A DNA stretch of 64,000 nt from Paenibacillus baekrokdamisoli (GCF_003945345.1 NZ_AP019308.1:4419501-4483500); one strand, 5' to 3'; counted from the first letter of the stretch, positions 9,232 through 18,799 are shown. The notes: generated by a model from the letters alone, not told the origin. Program-made: numbers and translations.

Positions 9232-10574
9232 TCAACGGAAATGAAAGTAGAGACGACGTAACTGCGGGAACCAAGGACTGTAACGACCAAAAGCAAGCTT
9301 GAAGCTGCGGGCATGCTTCACAAAACGAGCCGAAACGAGCATGAGATCTTGAATGACGGTTCGAATTCGTTGACGAAATACTTTTTTCTTCGTTGGTGCA
9401 TCAGGCTCTGTGAGCGCAATTTGTCCAATTAAACGAAGCATATTATAAGCAAATAAGCCAAGATGAAGAACAAGGTCATTCGTAGCAAACTTCCCAGAGG
9501 GTAGACGTTCGAGATCCAGTTCAGATTTAATCTCACTATGAAACTGTTCACTGGTCGCATGGTCTTTATAGAGGGAAACGATCTGCTCCTCCGAGCACGG
9601 AAGGATTGTCAAGAACAGGGCCATTTCAATTTCAGGAACGAGCAGCAACTGTCCATCTCGCTCCGCTGTTCGCTCGGTAATTTGGTAAACGAGCTGAACC
9701 GGCTTAATAAACCGTTCCGGCTGAACCGTCATCGAACCGAGATAGACTTTCTTACCCGGGCGGGTTTCTTCACAACGCCCCTCACGCTTTGCGAGTTCGA
9801 GCCAATGCTCGGGTTTATCTTTGCGTGGGTTTCGCTTGATGATGAAATCGACTTCCTGATCCAAGCAGAGATTCACATTATCTGCAGCATCGTTACCCGC
9901 ATCCATCTGTAAGAGTAGTGGTACAGAAGAGATTCACCTTGCATACCGAATGCTTACATCAATGAAGTCATCTGCCTCTTTTTGCACATGCGTTTTGCCT
10001 TCACGTAGCTACACGTTTACGCCGTATCCTTCTTGTCCCAGGTAGGCAAAGAATGGCGAGTAACCATCAAAGCCTTTATAGGTACGAGAAACGCCTTCTT
10101 TTTTCGTATTTGAATTATCAAAGGGCGAGACATCCAAATCGAGGGGTAAATAGGCTTTCTGTTCGTCATGGTCAAAGGTAATCTGAACAGGTGTAAGTGG
10201 CGCTCTTGCTCGTTTGAGTAAATCAGCAGACTCTTCAAGTACAATCTTCTGCCATTGGCCCAAAGGAGCTGCTTGATCAAAACGCTGACGCAGAGTCGGG
10301 CTGGAAGTTAGCTTCCGAATACCAAGTGCCTTGGAGAAGAAGGCGTCTTTACGGAAAGGCTCGATATGATCAAAATCGCTTTTACCTTGGCAAAGAAGCC
10401 CTAGGTAGGCACGGACGTTATCAGCGTGAGAAATCGTGGGAACGTTGGTGTCACCAACCGAACTTTGAGTCGTTTATTCAAATGCGTATCGGCTAGCAGT
10501 TGACCAACTAAGATAAGTCCAGCGCGAGAAGTTAAATAATCACTGGAAGTTTCGAGGGTAAATTTAGTAGACAT
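9232..10574 (-). pseudogene. IS1380-family transposase, interrupted
   Basis: Nearly full-length DDE transposase reading MSTKFTLETSSDYLTSRAG from an ATG at 10574 with GAGGTGA upstream, through FDHDEQKAYLPLDLDVSPFD, MDAGNDAADN and HSEIKSELDLERLPSGKFAT to a stop at 9232. It is broken by a frameshift near 10450, an in-frame TAG near 10010 and an in-frame TGA near 9933, so it cannot make a transposase. The number of separate lesions suggests an old insertion. Confidence 0.85.
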
Positions 10575-10635
10575 GAATATTCACCTCACGGGTGAAATGG
10601 TATTGCTGAAATCTATCGTTTTCACCAAAGCTATT

Positions 10636-11190
10636 TTACGGATTCAGGGATTCTTCAATTTCTTGCATATAATCTTCAATAATATCTCTAATTTTTTTTT
10701 CATCTTCACAGGTTGAGATTTTACTACTCAGTTCTTTAATGTTGTTGAAGAATCGTCGCCTTTCATCTTTTCGATTTTCCCTAAAATTAAGTATATCGCT
10801 TGGCTGTAAATCAATTATATTAATTGGAATAAAGTTATTAATAGTAATACAAGCTAGTTGGGTCTGGGATTCGCCTTCATAGTCTGAAATATTACCATCA
10901 TGTTGAAAGAAATTTGAACCACACCATGCTTCTGCATAATCTGTGGAAAGGGATATATCATTTCTTTTTGCAATATAATTGGCTAGAAATAGCATGTATA
11001 TAGACCCTATTTCGTGCGGTACATTGAGCCAGTCTTTATTCTTTGCATCTTTTGCTAAAATTAATTCTCGCAATTTTACGTCTGCTTTGTCTTTGTGTAA
11101 CTTAATATCATGACTTATGCAGTTCATCCCAACTACTGGAACTTCGCTAATTTTACATAAAGTTGCTATAAAACCCGAAAAACCACTTGA
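10636..11190 (-). pseudogene. C-terminal fragment of a DUF6236-like protein, cut by IS4
   Basis: A minus-strand frame of 163 residues from an internal ATG at 11127, but the frame stays open and protein-like upstream (PRKSSGFSGFIATLC ... KISEVPVVG) to about 11190, where IS4-like transposase sequence begins. The C-terminal part (PSDILNFRENRKDERRRFFN and a helical tail) resembles the end of DUF6236 proteins, an uncharacterised family of about 350 residues. The N-terminal half is missing, so the IS insertion probably destroyed the gene. The family match is from memory of the pattern and is only moderately sure. Confidence 0.5.
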
Positions 11191-12776
11191 CTTTCTGGGA
11201 TCATCACAATAATTGCGGAGAATACCCTTCCTATCGGGGTATATCCTCTACATATCAGGTGATCTTAAATGAATTCAAAACTGGAAAAGCCCCGCTTTCG
11301 CTAAGCGAATGCGCGGGAGCGCCCATTTTACGCACACTCTGGGACAAATTTGATTTTTCGTTTCTCTTATCGCAGTCCGGTATTTCAAAACGTAACGGCG
11401 CACCCGCATGGATGCTTTGTTTTCTCTACGTCATCGGTCTAGCTTCGGGCTGCACGGCTGTGTCTCAAATGGCAACCCTGGCTGCCAAGGATGCCGTTCT
11501 CCGCGAGATGTTCAAACCGTACAAATTGGCGCGCAGTACACCCTGAGCCGATTATTTACCACATCCTTTGCATGGCGCACCTTTGGGAAAAAGCGGGTAG
11601 CCCGTCTCCAGCAGGACGAGGACATGCAACTACGCGAAGGGGACGCGATTAATTTGGATGATACCCACAGCAATCACCCTTTCGCCAAGTACTTGCCCTA
11701 TCTCTGCTGGCTCAAAGACTCATCCACCAAAGCCTATAGCTGGTGTATGAATGTGATCGTGTTACAGGCGGTTTTGCAAAACGGTCTTGAATACCCGCTC
11801 TATTACAGTGTGTGACGTAAAGCCGAAGAAGGCGAACGCAACCTCTCTATGCTTGAGTTGTCCAAACAAATGCTGCTTATGCTGCGCGAGAGCGTCTCGT
11901 GCCGGCTAAGGATTGCCATGGATCGTTGGCTTTTGTGTAAGGATTTCTTTGTCTTCCTCATGGCTCCCAACTTTGACTGGGTAACCAAAGCCAAGCGCAA
12001 CACCGCGCTTTACCTCAAGGTAAGCGAGCCCGGCCGACACGAACGATATCTACCGGTTTCCGCACGTCAATTGATTAAAGAAGCATAAAAATCTCTTGTG
12101 ATTAAAGGAACAACCGGATTGACAGCTCTAGCACTTGCCGATATCTATATGAAATTACCGTACCCTGATGTTGGACGAAAAGGGCAGCCCACGGTGAAGC
12201 ATCGTTTCGTTCCGATCGCCGCAGTCGTTGCCATTCGTTTAAAAGAAGATGAGGAATCCACTGCGACGGTCGAGGAGGGGGAAGATTCCCAAGCCACCTA
12301 TAAGGGAGCCTATTTGATTATTAGCAACCGCCACGATGCTCCGAAAGAAGCGCTTGCCGTTTACGGGAAACGCTGGCGCATCGAAGTGTTCTTCCGAACT
12401 GCCAAGCAGGAGCTTGGTTTTGAATCCTGTCATTCTACATCCGAAGCGCATCAGCATGCGCATTTGGAGTTAATTTTCACCACAGAGACGCTCCTTGCTT
12501 ACGCCTTATGGCAATTAAACAAAGAAAAAACGAGTGAGGAAAGCTGCACCCACGGCGAAATGGTACGCGGCCTCTTCCACACTCGTTGTCAGGTCCGTCG
12601 CAGAAACCACCAGGGATCCGAACGAATCTATGTCGATTTTGACATAGAAGCGCTCCGCTTTGCAACTCTTATCTCAGCTTACTGGCCTCTCCAGCTTCTC
12701 ATCACATGGTGGCCCGTTTATTCAAGCATAGATTCTCACAAATACCAATTAATCTCGTGAACTGCATAAGTCATGC
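11187..12776 (+). pseudogene. IS4-family transposase with frameshift and stops
   Basis: Reads from about 11187 (LLSQSGISKRNGAPAWMLCF) with a frameshift near 11530, then one frame interrupted by TGA at 11813 and TAA at 12086, ending at 12760 with WWPVYSSIDSHKYQLIS. The middle and end (AMDRWLLCKDFF, KRWRIEVFFRTAKQELGF) are the DDE/YREK-type core of IS4 transposases. The right 66 bases (12711-12776) match 61422-61487 closely, so a second fragment of the same element lies near purD. It is inactive. Confidence 0.85.
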
Positions 12777-12783
12777 ATTTTAG

Positions 12784-12876
12784 TGGACACTGGTAATACA
12801 TCCAGATGCAGATCATATAGGTGGTTTGGATTTTTTTGTTCCCATTGCTGCCGTTGCTACCGTTGTCGTCTGCTAG
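12784..12876 (+). pseudogene. Metallo-beta-lactamase-fold (ComEC-like) fragment
   Basis: One plus-strand frame reads LVIHPDADHIGGLDFF then VPIAAVATVVVC and a stop. HPDADHIGGL is the zinc-binding motif HxDxDH of metallo-beta-lactamase proteins in the form usual for ComEC-type domains. Only about 30 codons remain, between the right end of the IS4 relic and the stop of the BtrH-like gene on the other strand, so it is a relic. The overlapping minus-strand frame of 66 codons is a shadow. Confidence 0.5.
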
Positions 12877-12936
12877 TTCTCTTGTCTGTTTCCAAAAGAT
12901 GTTTTGATTTTCTTTCCAGCGGAAAATCTCAATCAT

Positions 12937-13971
12937 TTAAATTAGATTCGAGATCACGGAGTGAAGGATCATAGATTCTTTGACTTTGAGATTCATCACC
13001 AGATCTTTTATTTTCTCAATATCAGATATTTTTCGAGTGATATTGTACTTCAAGACTACGTTCTTAAGAATTACGCTCTTTTTTTCTATCTCTCTATATT
13101 CATTGATAATATCACGTTCCTGAAGAAAATCTCTCTCAAATAAATACTCTAACCGGAAAGACATTAGCTTTTTGTGCTCATAAAGCAAATGGTAGTCTCT
13201 TATGTCGAGTTTTTCTAAAGCTGTTTTTTTTCGATCAATTAATGCGATAAATTGATCATATATAGCAACACCGTATATAAACTCGCTACAGTGAATTTTA
13301 TTACAACGTATCCCACCCTTGTGTGATGAATCTTTGGATTCTACATACTCTTCTAACATTATTTTCAATGAGGAATATTCAAATGAATTAGAATTTTCAT
13401 TTTGTTGATTATCTTTTATGGCTTGGTATAGAACAATATCATCACAATGGGACTGAAATCTCCAACTTTCAAATTGTACATTTTCAAAACCCTGTACTAT
13501 TTCAGAAAAAGACGCTTTAAAATTTCCGAAGATACCATCTCCATAGTATCCGAATAAGTTGAAATATTGTTCATTAGAATCATATCCACAGATAAAAATG
13601 TCATGGTCATGATGTCTTTTCTTATAAAAATAACTTTTTTCCGATAAATAGTAATCATCAACAAACAAATACACATAATTATTCATATTAATTGTTTCAA
13701 TAATAAAATCAATAAGGGATATATTGAATTTTTTGAGAAGAGCCCTTTGTATTCTTCTTTTAATCATAAAAGAATTAACTTCACAAATTTCATCAATATC
13801 GAAGAAATTTATATCAACATGTTCATCTAATTCTTTCGGACAAGCCAATTGGATGAGTTTATCAACATACCAATGTTTAAATCCACTATGCAGCCCCATG
13901 ACGGAAAGAGGAAAAGCGGAACCTTGATAACAATTTGACACTGGTTCAGTTAAAGGAAGAAGTTTTTTCAT
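12937..13971 (-). CDS. BtrH-like / C39-type papain-fold protein, copy 2
   Basis: 344 residues, again starting MKKLLP, with HWYVDKLIQLACPKE near residue 32 and HHDHDIFICGYDSNEQYFNL near 120 followed by a Gly/Phe-rich strand region, matching the layout of the gene at 7516-8514. The C-terminal 150 residues are helical and charged. No N-terminal catalytic Cys-His pair like that of active papain-fold enzymes is obvious. It has a good AGGAGAATGAGATG-type start. IS elements separate it from copy 1, so the two may once have been adjacent. Function is unknown; association with a biosynthetic cluster is inferred from the ACP operon upstream. Confidence 0.55.
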   Translation of the reverse strand: MKKLLPLTEPVSNCYQGSAFPLSVMGLHSGFKHWYVDKLIQLACPKELDEHVDINFFDIDEICEVNSFMIKRRIQRALLKKFNISLIDFIIETINMNNYVYLFVDDYYLSEKSYFYKKRHHDHDIFICGYDSNEQYFNLFGYYGDGIFGNFKASFSEIVQGFENVQFESWRFQSHCDDIVLYQAIKDNQQNENSNSFEYSSLKIMLEEYVESKDSSHKGGIRCNKIHCSEFIYGVAIYDQFIALIDRKKTALEKLDIRDYHLLYEHKKLMSFRLEYLFERDFLQERDIINEYREIEKKSVILKNVVLKYNITRKISDIEKIKDLVMNLKVKESMILHSVISNLI

Positions 13972-14165
13972 TCATCTCATTCTCCTTGTTGTTTTTTATG
14001 AGGCTTAGAATCCGTACAGATTCTAAGGCGGATTTTTTTAAAAATCCTGAATGGTATCGTTTGCAAGAAACTATAGGCAGAGTTGGGATATATTCAATAG
14101 TAGGATAAATTGTTAAAACTTACAACTTTTATTATTGTGAAGCAATTCAGATAATCGGATCTAAT

Positions 14166-14567
14166 AGAATTGTCGGGTGGCAAGAACATATACGCTCCGC
14201 ATGAGTATGAAGGAGGAATCGGAATCAGACAATGTTCTTGTCATCCGACGTAAGCAGTGAACTGGGGAGACCCTCCCCTGCACGTGTTTTTTATTCGCAG
14301 ACCCGTAAAGAAACGATCTATAAGTTCAAAAAGGTGAAGTGATCCGTTTGCAGGAAGGGAGTCCGAGGGGCTCATAGTACTGAGGAACTGCAGGACAACA
14401 CAACCTGCAGGAGGGAAGGAGCCCTGCTTTGTTCATGTTTCTTAAGGAGGTACGAGTCAGTGAATGCCCAAGGGCTAACAACACCAAAGGAAAACGTTCA
14501 ACAACTCCAAGAGAAGCTAGGCCATGCGGCCAAGGGAAACAAGAAGCGAAGATTCCATGCTTTGTAT
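14166..14567 (+). mobile_element. Group II intron fragment with start of its reverse transcriptase
   Basis: 14330-14460 has the G-rich structured leader typical of group II introns (GGGCTCATAGTACTGAGGAA and the repeated ACCTGCAGGAGGGAAGGAGC). It is followed from about 14460 by a frame NAQGLTTPKENVQQLQEKLG ... KGNKKRRFHALYD, the N-terminus of intron-encoded reverse transcriptase/maturase. The gene ends abruptly at about 14567 where IS4-like sequence on the other strand begins. The left boundary is approximate. Confidence 0.65.
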
Positions 14568-14856
14568 GACAGCAGTGCAGGATCGGCTTGATTATGTTTT
14601 CTGCTCAATTGCGCTGCCGAGATGGAAGGAAGTCCGAACTCACGTTGGATATCTCGGCACAATACGTCATTTGCAATGTCACGAAGCCCGTCGCGCCCTT
14701 GCAACTCCGCGTGAAGAAAAAGCTTGAAGTAAGCGAGCGTCGTTAGTTTCTTCACGTATTTGTCTTGACCGATTTCATTAACGCTATCTATGAACGTTTC
14801 GTACAAATTGGCTCTAACCATTTACCAAATGAAGAAAATAGGGTATCCTTGTCCAT
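14568..14856 (-). pseudogene. IS4-type transposase, N-terminal fragment
   Basis: Minus strand from an ATG at 14856: MDKDTLFSSFGKWLEPI, then a one-base frameshift, then FIDSVNEIGQDKYVKKLTTL and YFKLFLHAELQGRDGLRDIA, ending near DPALLS. This is the N-terminal (DUF4372-like) region of a group of IS4 transposases, different from the IS4 copy at 11187. The rest is replaced by the group II intron fragment, giving a head-on fusion at about 14567. Confidence 0.65.
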
Positions 14857-15029
14857 GCGTGAAATCCTTTCGGTGGATTATGGACAGGAGCTACCTGTCA
14901 TTCCATTTGTAAAGGATTTTTTTGTTGCCTGGACAATTAGATACCTGAATATTGTGATTATTCAGATAATATTAATGCAACGCTAGTGACATTCGATAAT
15001 AAAATTTATGATATTATCATTGTTATTAT

Positions 15030-15273
15030 TTAAAAGCTCCCTTGGAATTGAGAAGGTTTTCTCCATAAAGGATAATTATCACTTTTTCCATCGTAAGAGT
15101 AAAAATCAATTTTATATCCTTGTGTTGGCTCATTAAAATGAGTATAGAGTTGGATATAGTTACAATAGTACCAAGGCAGATAATCGCTATAATTTAATAA
15201 AATAGATAGGGGGGGCGAGCATGATGTAGTAAACCGATAATAGGTGGAATCATAATCTCTAATTCTGTTTCAT
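15030..15273 (-). pseudogene. BtrH-like gene remnant, copy 3
   Basis: From an ATG at 15273 the strand reads MKQ, then after an apparent lost base LEIMIPPIIGLLHHARPP, then after a second slip in a run of seven C reads LSILLNYSDYLPWYYCNYIQ, ending with a stop at 15030. The PWYYCNYIQL block and the spacing from the start match the N-termini of the two intact BtrH-like genes (PWYHMNYIQL and HWYVDKLIQL). Only about 80 of some 335 residues remain and the downstream part is replaced by mobile DNA. It shows that this family once had at least three members here. Confidence 0.6.
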
Positions 15274-15901
15274 TCCTATCCCACTTTCATAGAGAATTAA
15301 TGACACTCCCAGGCTCTCTAAGCCCGGGCTTAGTAATAAGTAATAGTTGATCCAGCACCGAGCAACATATCTTTTTTGTAATATCGCTATCGTTGCGTTA
15401 TTGCTGTCACATATAGCAGGTTAAATGTCATCTAAGAATATCATAGTATATACATCTTAAATAAAAAATCATCAATTTCTAGGGATACTGGACGTGTTAA
15501 TAAAAATACTCCAATAGGGAATATTGCTCAGAAGAATATCTCAATCAAATTAGAAAAGCGAGGGCTCCATGTTTCATCAAAGCGATCGAGTTCAGGAAAT
15601 GTTAACATCGTACTGACTCTTCAGTGCTTCATATGTCCTCCTATCACTTACAGTGAATGAGGGAATGTGGAGCTTAAACTCTGTAAGACATGAGATGAGT
15701 GGAGAACACAATTAACCACTTTATACAAGTGGGTAAGGTTAAATTTACTTATTGTAAAACAGCGAAATCATAATATTAAGAGAGTGTTCCAGAAATAATC
15801 TGTCCTAAAAGGATGTAGCATCTTATAATTTCAGTAAAATAAAGGAATCTTTATTTTTGCGAATTTGTTTATTTTTTGGTATTGCAAAAGGAGGAATTTT
15901 T
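15274..15901. other. Intergenic region before the Nudix gene
   Basis: About 630 bases with no convincing gene on either strand. It is AT-rich with scattered stops in all frames and probably contains the promoter of the Nudix gene near its right end. Confidence 0.4.
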
Positions 15902-16339
15902 TTGAAAAGAGTTGGTGTAGCATCTGCTTTAATTACTGATGATGATGGCAATTTATTAGTCGTTAAAAATGTTAAGGGCGATTCATGTTATTGGAGTCTC
16001 CCAGGCGGTGCAGTTGAAGAAGGAGAAACTCTGGAACAAGCAGTAATACGCGAGGTAAAAGAGGAAACAGGATTTAACATTGCAATTTCAGGATTAAGTT
16101 CTCTTAGGGAAATGTTCTTCACCCAAACAGGGCACCATGCCTTCTTTGTTTCATTTTTTGCAAAGGTTATTGATGGTAAAATGGATATTCATGATCCAGA
16201 CAATGATATAGCAGAAGTACGATGGGTAGATATTCAAACTGCAGGGGAACTCATGCCATCCTTGATGGAAAAGCTAAAAATCAATTCCGCTACAAACAAA
16301 TCCTCGGCCTTTTATGCATTTGAAGGACGCATTAACTAA
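15902..16339 (+). CDS. Nudix hydrolase
   Basis: 145 residues. The Nudix box GGAVEEGETLEQAVIREVKE followed by ETG is complete, with the catalytic REVKEE glutamates, so the protein should hydrolyse a nucleoside diphosphate linked to another group; the substrate cannot be read. I start it at the TTG at 15902, where AAAGGAGGA stands 7 bases upstream, rather than at an ATG at 15857 that lacks a site. It stands alone between relic DNA and the integrated element, so it may be cargo. Confidence 0.85.
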   Translation: MKRVGVASALITDDDGNLLVVKNVKGDSCYWSLPGGAVEEGETLEQAVIREVKEETGFNIAISGLSSLREMFFTQTGHHAFFVSFFAKVIDGKMDIHDPDNDIAEVRWVDIQTAGELMPSLMEKLKINSATNKSSAFYAFEGRIN

Positions 16340-16829
16340 TAAAAGTCCCAATTTTATAGACATTTATGTATTCCTCAATTCAACTTTAAACTTCACTACA
16401 TCTAGTATTTCATAAAGGTAACATGCTTCCGCTTCTCTTTTTGGTACCTACACGTTATAAATGATAGCGTCTCATGATATGAATAGTACGTGTACAGACT
16501 CCCTTACTGCGAACGATCAAACCAGAAATTATGGTGCTACAAGATGTCAAGACAGTTATTTTAATATAGTTAAGGTGTGAAATGATTCACAATGTTGAGG
16601 AGTTGCTACGGTGTGACTGTTCTAATACTTCGACTAAGATGGAAAAATGATTAATTATTTCCAATAGAACATTGTCCATTTGTGGTGGACATAGCTCAAG
16701 TGAAGGCGCGGGAGGAAAGATTCTTCCTCCGTTATTCAGATGTGGATAAGAGTACAACCTCAAGGTTTTATACTGTACAAGTATTATCGAAACCATCATT
16801 TCTATATTATTAACTTAATGATCATAGTT
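16340..16829. other. Intergenic region after the Nudix gene
   Basis: No gene can be supported. A 70-codon minus-strand frame (16587-16799) has no ribosome site and no recognisable features. Confidence 0.4.
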
Positions 16830-16874
16830 AACAAATAGCCGAACAATTCCAATGGAATTGTTCGGCTATTTGTT
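16830..16874 (+). terminator. Perfect 21-bp hairpin with weak T tract
   Basis: 16830-16850 and 16854-16874 are exact reverse complements around a 3-base loop. Only four T follow. The right arm ends 6 bases before the AAGGAGGTGA ribosome site of the next small gene, so it may act on that gene rather than only end transcription from upstream. Confidence 0.6.
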
Positions 16875-16897
16875 TTGCCAAAGGAGGTGACCACCTA

Positions 16898-17023
16898 ATG
16901 AGAGATAAAGGAAATGTTTACTTAGTTCTTGGACAATTAGAAGACAACTATGCCGTTTCTTCTGTTGACGAAATTCATCTTGTTGCTATTTACTCGAAAA
17001 GGAGCCTAAACAATGTTCGATAA
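16898..17023 (+). CDS. Small protein, 41 residues, unknown
   Basis: Starts MRDKGNVYLVLGQLEDNYAV at an ATG preceded by a full AAGGAGGTGA site 7 bases away and ends with a TAA that overlaps the start of the next gene by 11 bases. The strong ribosome site and the overlap argue for real translation, possibly coupled to the DUF960-like gene. I do not recognise the family. Members of such small genes next to DUF960 are usually plasmid or phage accessory proteins. Confidence 0.5.
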   Translation: MRDKGNVYLVLGQLEDNYAVSSVDEIHLVAIYSKRSLNNVR

Positions 17024-17327
17024 ATTGAAATATGTTACTGATGCTGTCCATGCCAAAATACCTGTGAGTATTCAACTCTTACTTTGGGCTGCAATAGATA
17101 CCATGATCGTTAATAAAAGAGATTACTTACAAGTATTTAATATCAAATCAATCTATCAAGAAGGTGTTTTCAAATTGTGTATTGTTCATACGCAAGAAGA
17201 ACCCAACTATGTTAAAGAACATAGCACGGTTATAAGTGTTCAAATCAATGAGAAACTCTATGTAATTGATATTGGTCCATACAGCACGATGCTTTTAGCA
17301 ATTGAATATTGCTATCCACCACTATAG
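17013..17327 (+). CDS. DUF960-like protein
   Basis: 104 residues beginning MFDKLKYVTDAVHAKIPVSI and containing LLLWAAIDTMIVNKRDYLQVFNI split by a short loop, the pattern of DUF960 proteins (xxxRYVTxGVxxxIPxxxQxxLWxxID...DYLQVFxL). DUF960 members are small proteins of unknown function found on plasmids, phages and integrative elements of Bacillota. AAGGAG stands before the ATG. This is the leftmost clear gene of the integrated element. Confidence 0.6.
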   Translation: MFDKLKYVTDAVHAKIPVSIQLLLWAAIDTMIVNKRDYLQVFNIKSIYQEGVFKLCIVHTQEEPNYVKEHSTVISVQINEKLYVIDIGPYSTMLLAIEYCYPPL

Positions 17328-18085
17328 TAGCTATAAAATATCTGCTCTCGAAACTCGAACAGTACTACTTACACTTTTACATTTAACGGAGATGGTAATC
17401 ATTCCAATAAATCTTGAAATTACATCTTATTTTTAAGAGAAGCCCCCTGCCACGGATTAGATAACAGTGTGGAACACGCATTCAGTTCAGAAGAGTCAGA
17501 TACAAGATTGTCCAAAATCATGAAGTGGTTGCCTTTCCAATGAGTTTCTTGGTGAAGTTGTAAGATTTGAACCCGTAGGATGCTTACAGAATGGCAATAA
17601 GACATGACTCTCGCCAAACAGAACACCAAATAGGGGCTCGTACGAGCCCCTATTTGGTGTTCTCCAACAGTCACGATGGCAGCGGTAGCATAAATTTGCT
17701 ATGACCCAATCCGAATCGTACGCCAAAATACATTGGACATAGTTTAACCAAAGCTAAGCGAATATGGAAGACGATTCATATCGGTAATATTAAATCTAAA
17801 CTGGAAGAAGCCAAGAAGACGTTACTCTATGCCGAGCAGTAATTGGACAAGCTTGGTGCTGAAATTGATCGGCTTCAACGGATAAAAACACCTGATCTAA
17901 AACAGGTCGGCATCGGACTTCGCCACTCATGCAAAACCACTTAGAGAAACAGCATCCTATAAGGAAAATCTGTTCTAGAACGATGGAAGGAAATCCGCTT
18001 ATTGACAAACTTTTAAATTGATACTTGCTTCAGCATGATCGATTGTTGATCAAATTACCCCAAACATTAGGAGGACAAGTATTTT
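17328..18085. other. Decayed element DNA with a large palindrome
   Basis: No intact gene. Plus-strand fragments with protein-like sequence and stops can be read, for example NEFLGEVVRFEPVGCLQNGN before 17610 and GHSLTKAKRIWKTIHIGN then KSKLEEAKKTLLYAEQ, a stop, and LDKLGAEIDRLQRIK at 17735-17890 (coiled-coil-like). These are probably relics of genes of the element. The 42-bp palindrome at 17621-17662 lies between them. Confidence 0.4.
17621..17662. repeat. Perfect 42-bp palindrome
   Basis: 21-base arms with no loop, centred on GTAC between 17641 and 17642; the left arm starts GAACACCAAATAGGGGCTCG. A hairpin without any spacer of this length is unusual for a terminator and unstable in replication. 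It could be a terminator, a resolution or transfer site, or the trace of an inverted duplication. Confidence 0.85.
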
Positions 18086-18691
18086 ATGAAAAGTACTAAG
18101 CTCGAACTGAAATATTTACTCGCCAACTCCATTCGAGAGAAGCAAGATAGCTATATTATCGAAGAGATCTTTGCCCGTTTTCCTACAAGAGAAGAACTGA
18201 TCGAAGTCACCGAACAGGAACTAACTTCGATCAAAGGCATCGGACAAATGAAAGCGCGGCAGATCCTGGCTGCGTTAAAGCTCGCTCAAACATTGTCTAT
18301 ATCTAATCCATCTACTTATAAGATCCGCACCCCAGAGGATGTTTATAAGTTAGTCGGGCCTGAGTTACGTTTTTTGAAAGTTGAGCACTTTGTAATATTG
18401 TTACTTAATTCTAAAAACGGCGTTATCGCTAAGGAACTTATATCGATTGGTTGTCTTAACGCTTGTATAGTACATCCGAGAGAAGTGTTCCGGCCGGCCA
18501 TTAAGCGCAGTAGTGCATCGATTATATGTGTCCATAATCATCCCAGTGGAGATCCAGACCCAAGCTCGGAGGATGAAGCAATCACGAAACGCTTAACCGA
18601 GGCTGGAACTATAATCGGGATCGATGTACTCGATCATATCGTCATCGGTCATCAAAAATATGTGAGTTTAAAAGAACGAGGGTTAATGTGA
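18086..18691 (+). CDS. radC: RadC family JAB-domain protein
   Basis: 201 residues. A helix-hairpin-helix segment (ELTSIKGIGQMKARQILAAL, near residue 46) is followed by the JAB/MPN metal site HNHPSGDPDPSSEDE near 148-162, the complete HxHxxx..SxxD signature. RadC was once linked to DNA repair, but its role is unproven; in many plasmids, phages and islands a RadC-like gene travels near primase or recombinase genes, as here. It lacks part of the N-terminus of the usual 225-residue housekeeping form. AGGAGGACAAG precedes the ATG. Confidence 0.88.
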   Translation: MKSTKLELKYLLANSIREKQDSYIIEEIFARFPTREELIEVTEQELTSIKGIGQMKARQILAALKLAQTLSISNPSTYKIRTPEDVYKLVGPELRFLKVEHFVILLLNSKNGVIAKELISIGCLNACIVHPREVFRPAIKRSSASIICVHNHPSGDPDPSSEDEAITKRLTEAGTIIGIDVLDHIVIGHQKYVSLKERGLM

Positions 18692-18710
18692 AATCACACA
18701 TTAACCCTCG
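18677..18710 (+). terminator. RadC terminator hairpin
   Basis: 14-base arms at 18677-18690 and 18697-18710 with a 6-base loop, overlapping the RadC stop codon and followed by a TTTAATTTA tract. Confidence 0.7.
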
Positions 18711-18799
18711 TTTAATTTATGGAGGTAATCCAGTCCAGTGACAAACATGTACCTGCTATGCTCAGGATGGCAGTAAACTACCTTCTTCTCTGTTATAGC

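Noticed and set aside
12736..12936. 66-codon minus-strand frame directly after the BtrH-like stop
   Set aside because: It is the shadow of the MBL fragment and IS4 end on the plus strand and has no ribosome site of its own.
17420..17726. Two overlapping minus-strand frames of 76 and 84 codons
   Set aside because: They run through the 42-bp palindrome and look like neither family nor coding sequence; the plus-strand relics explain the region better.
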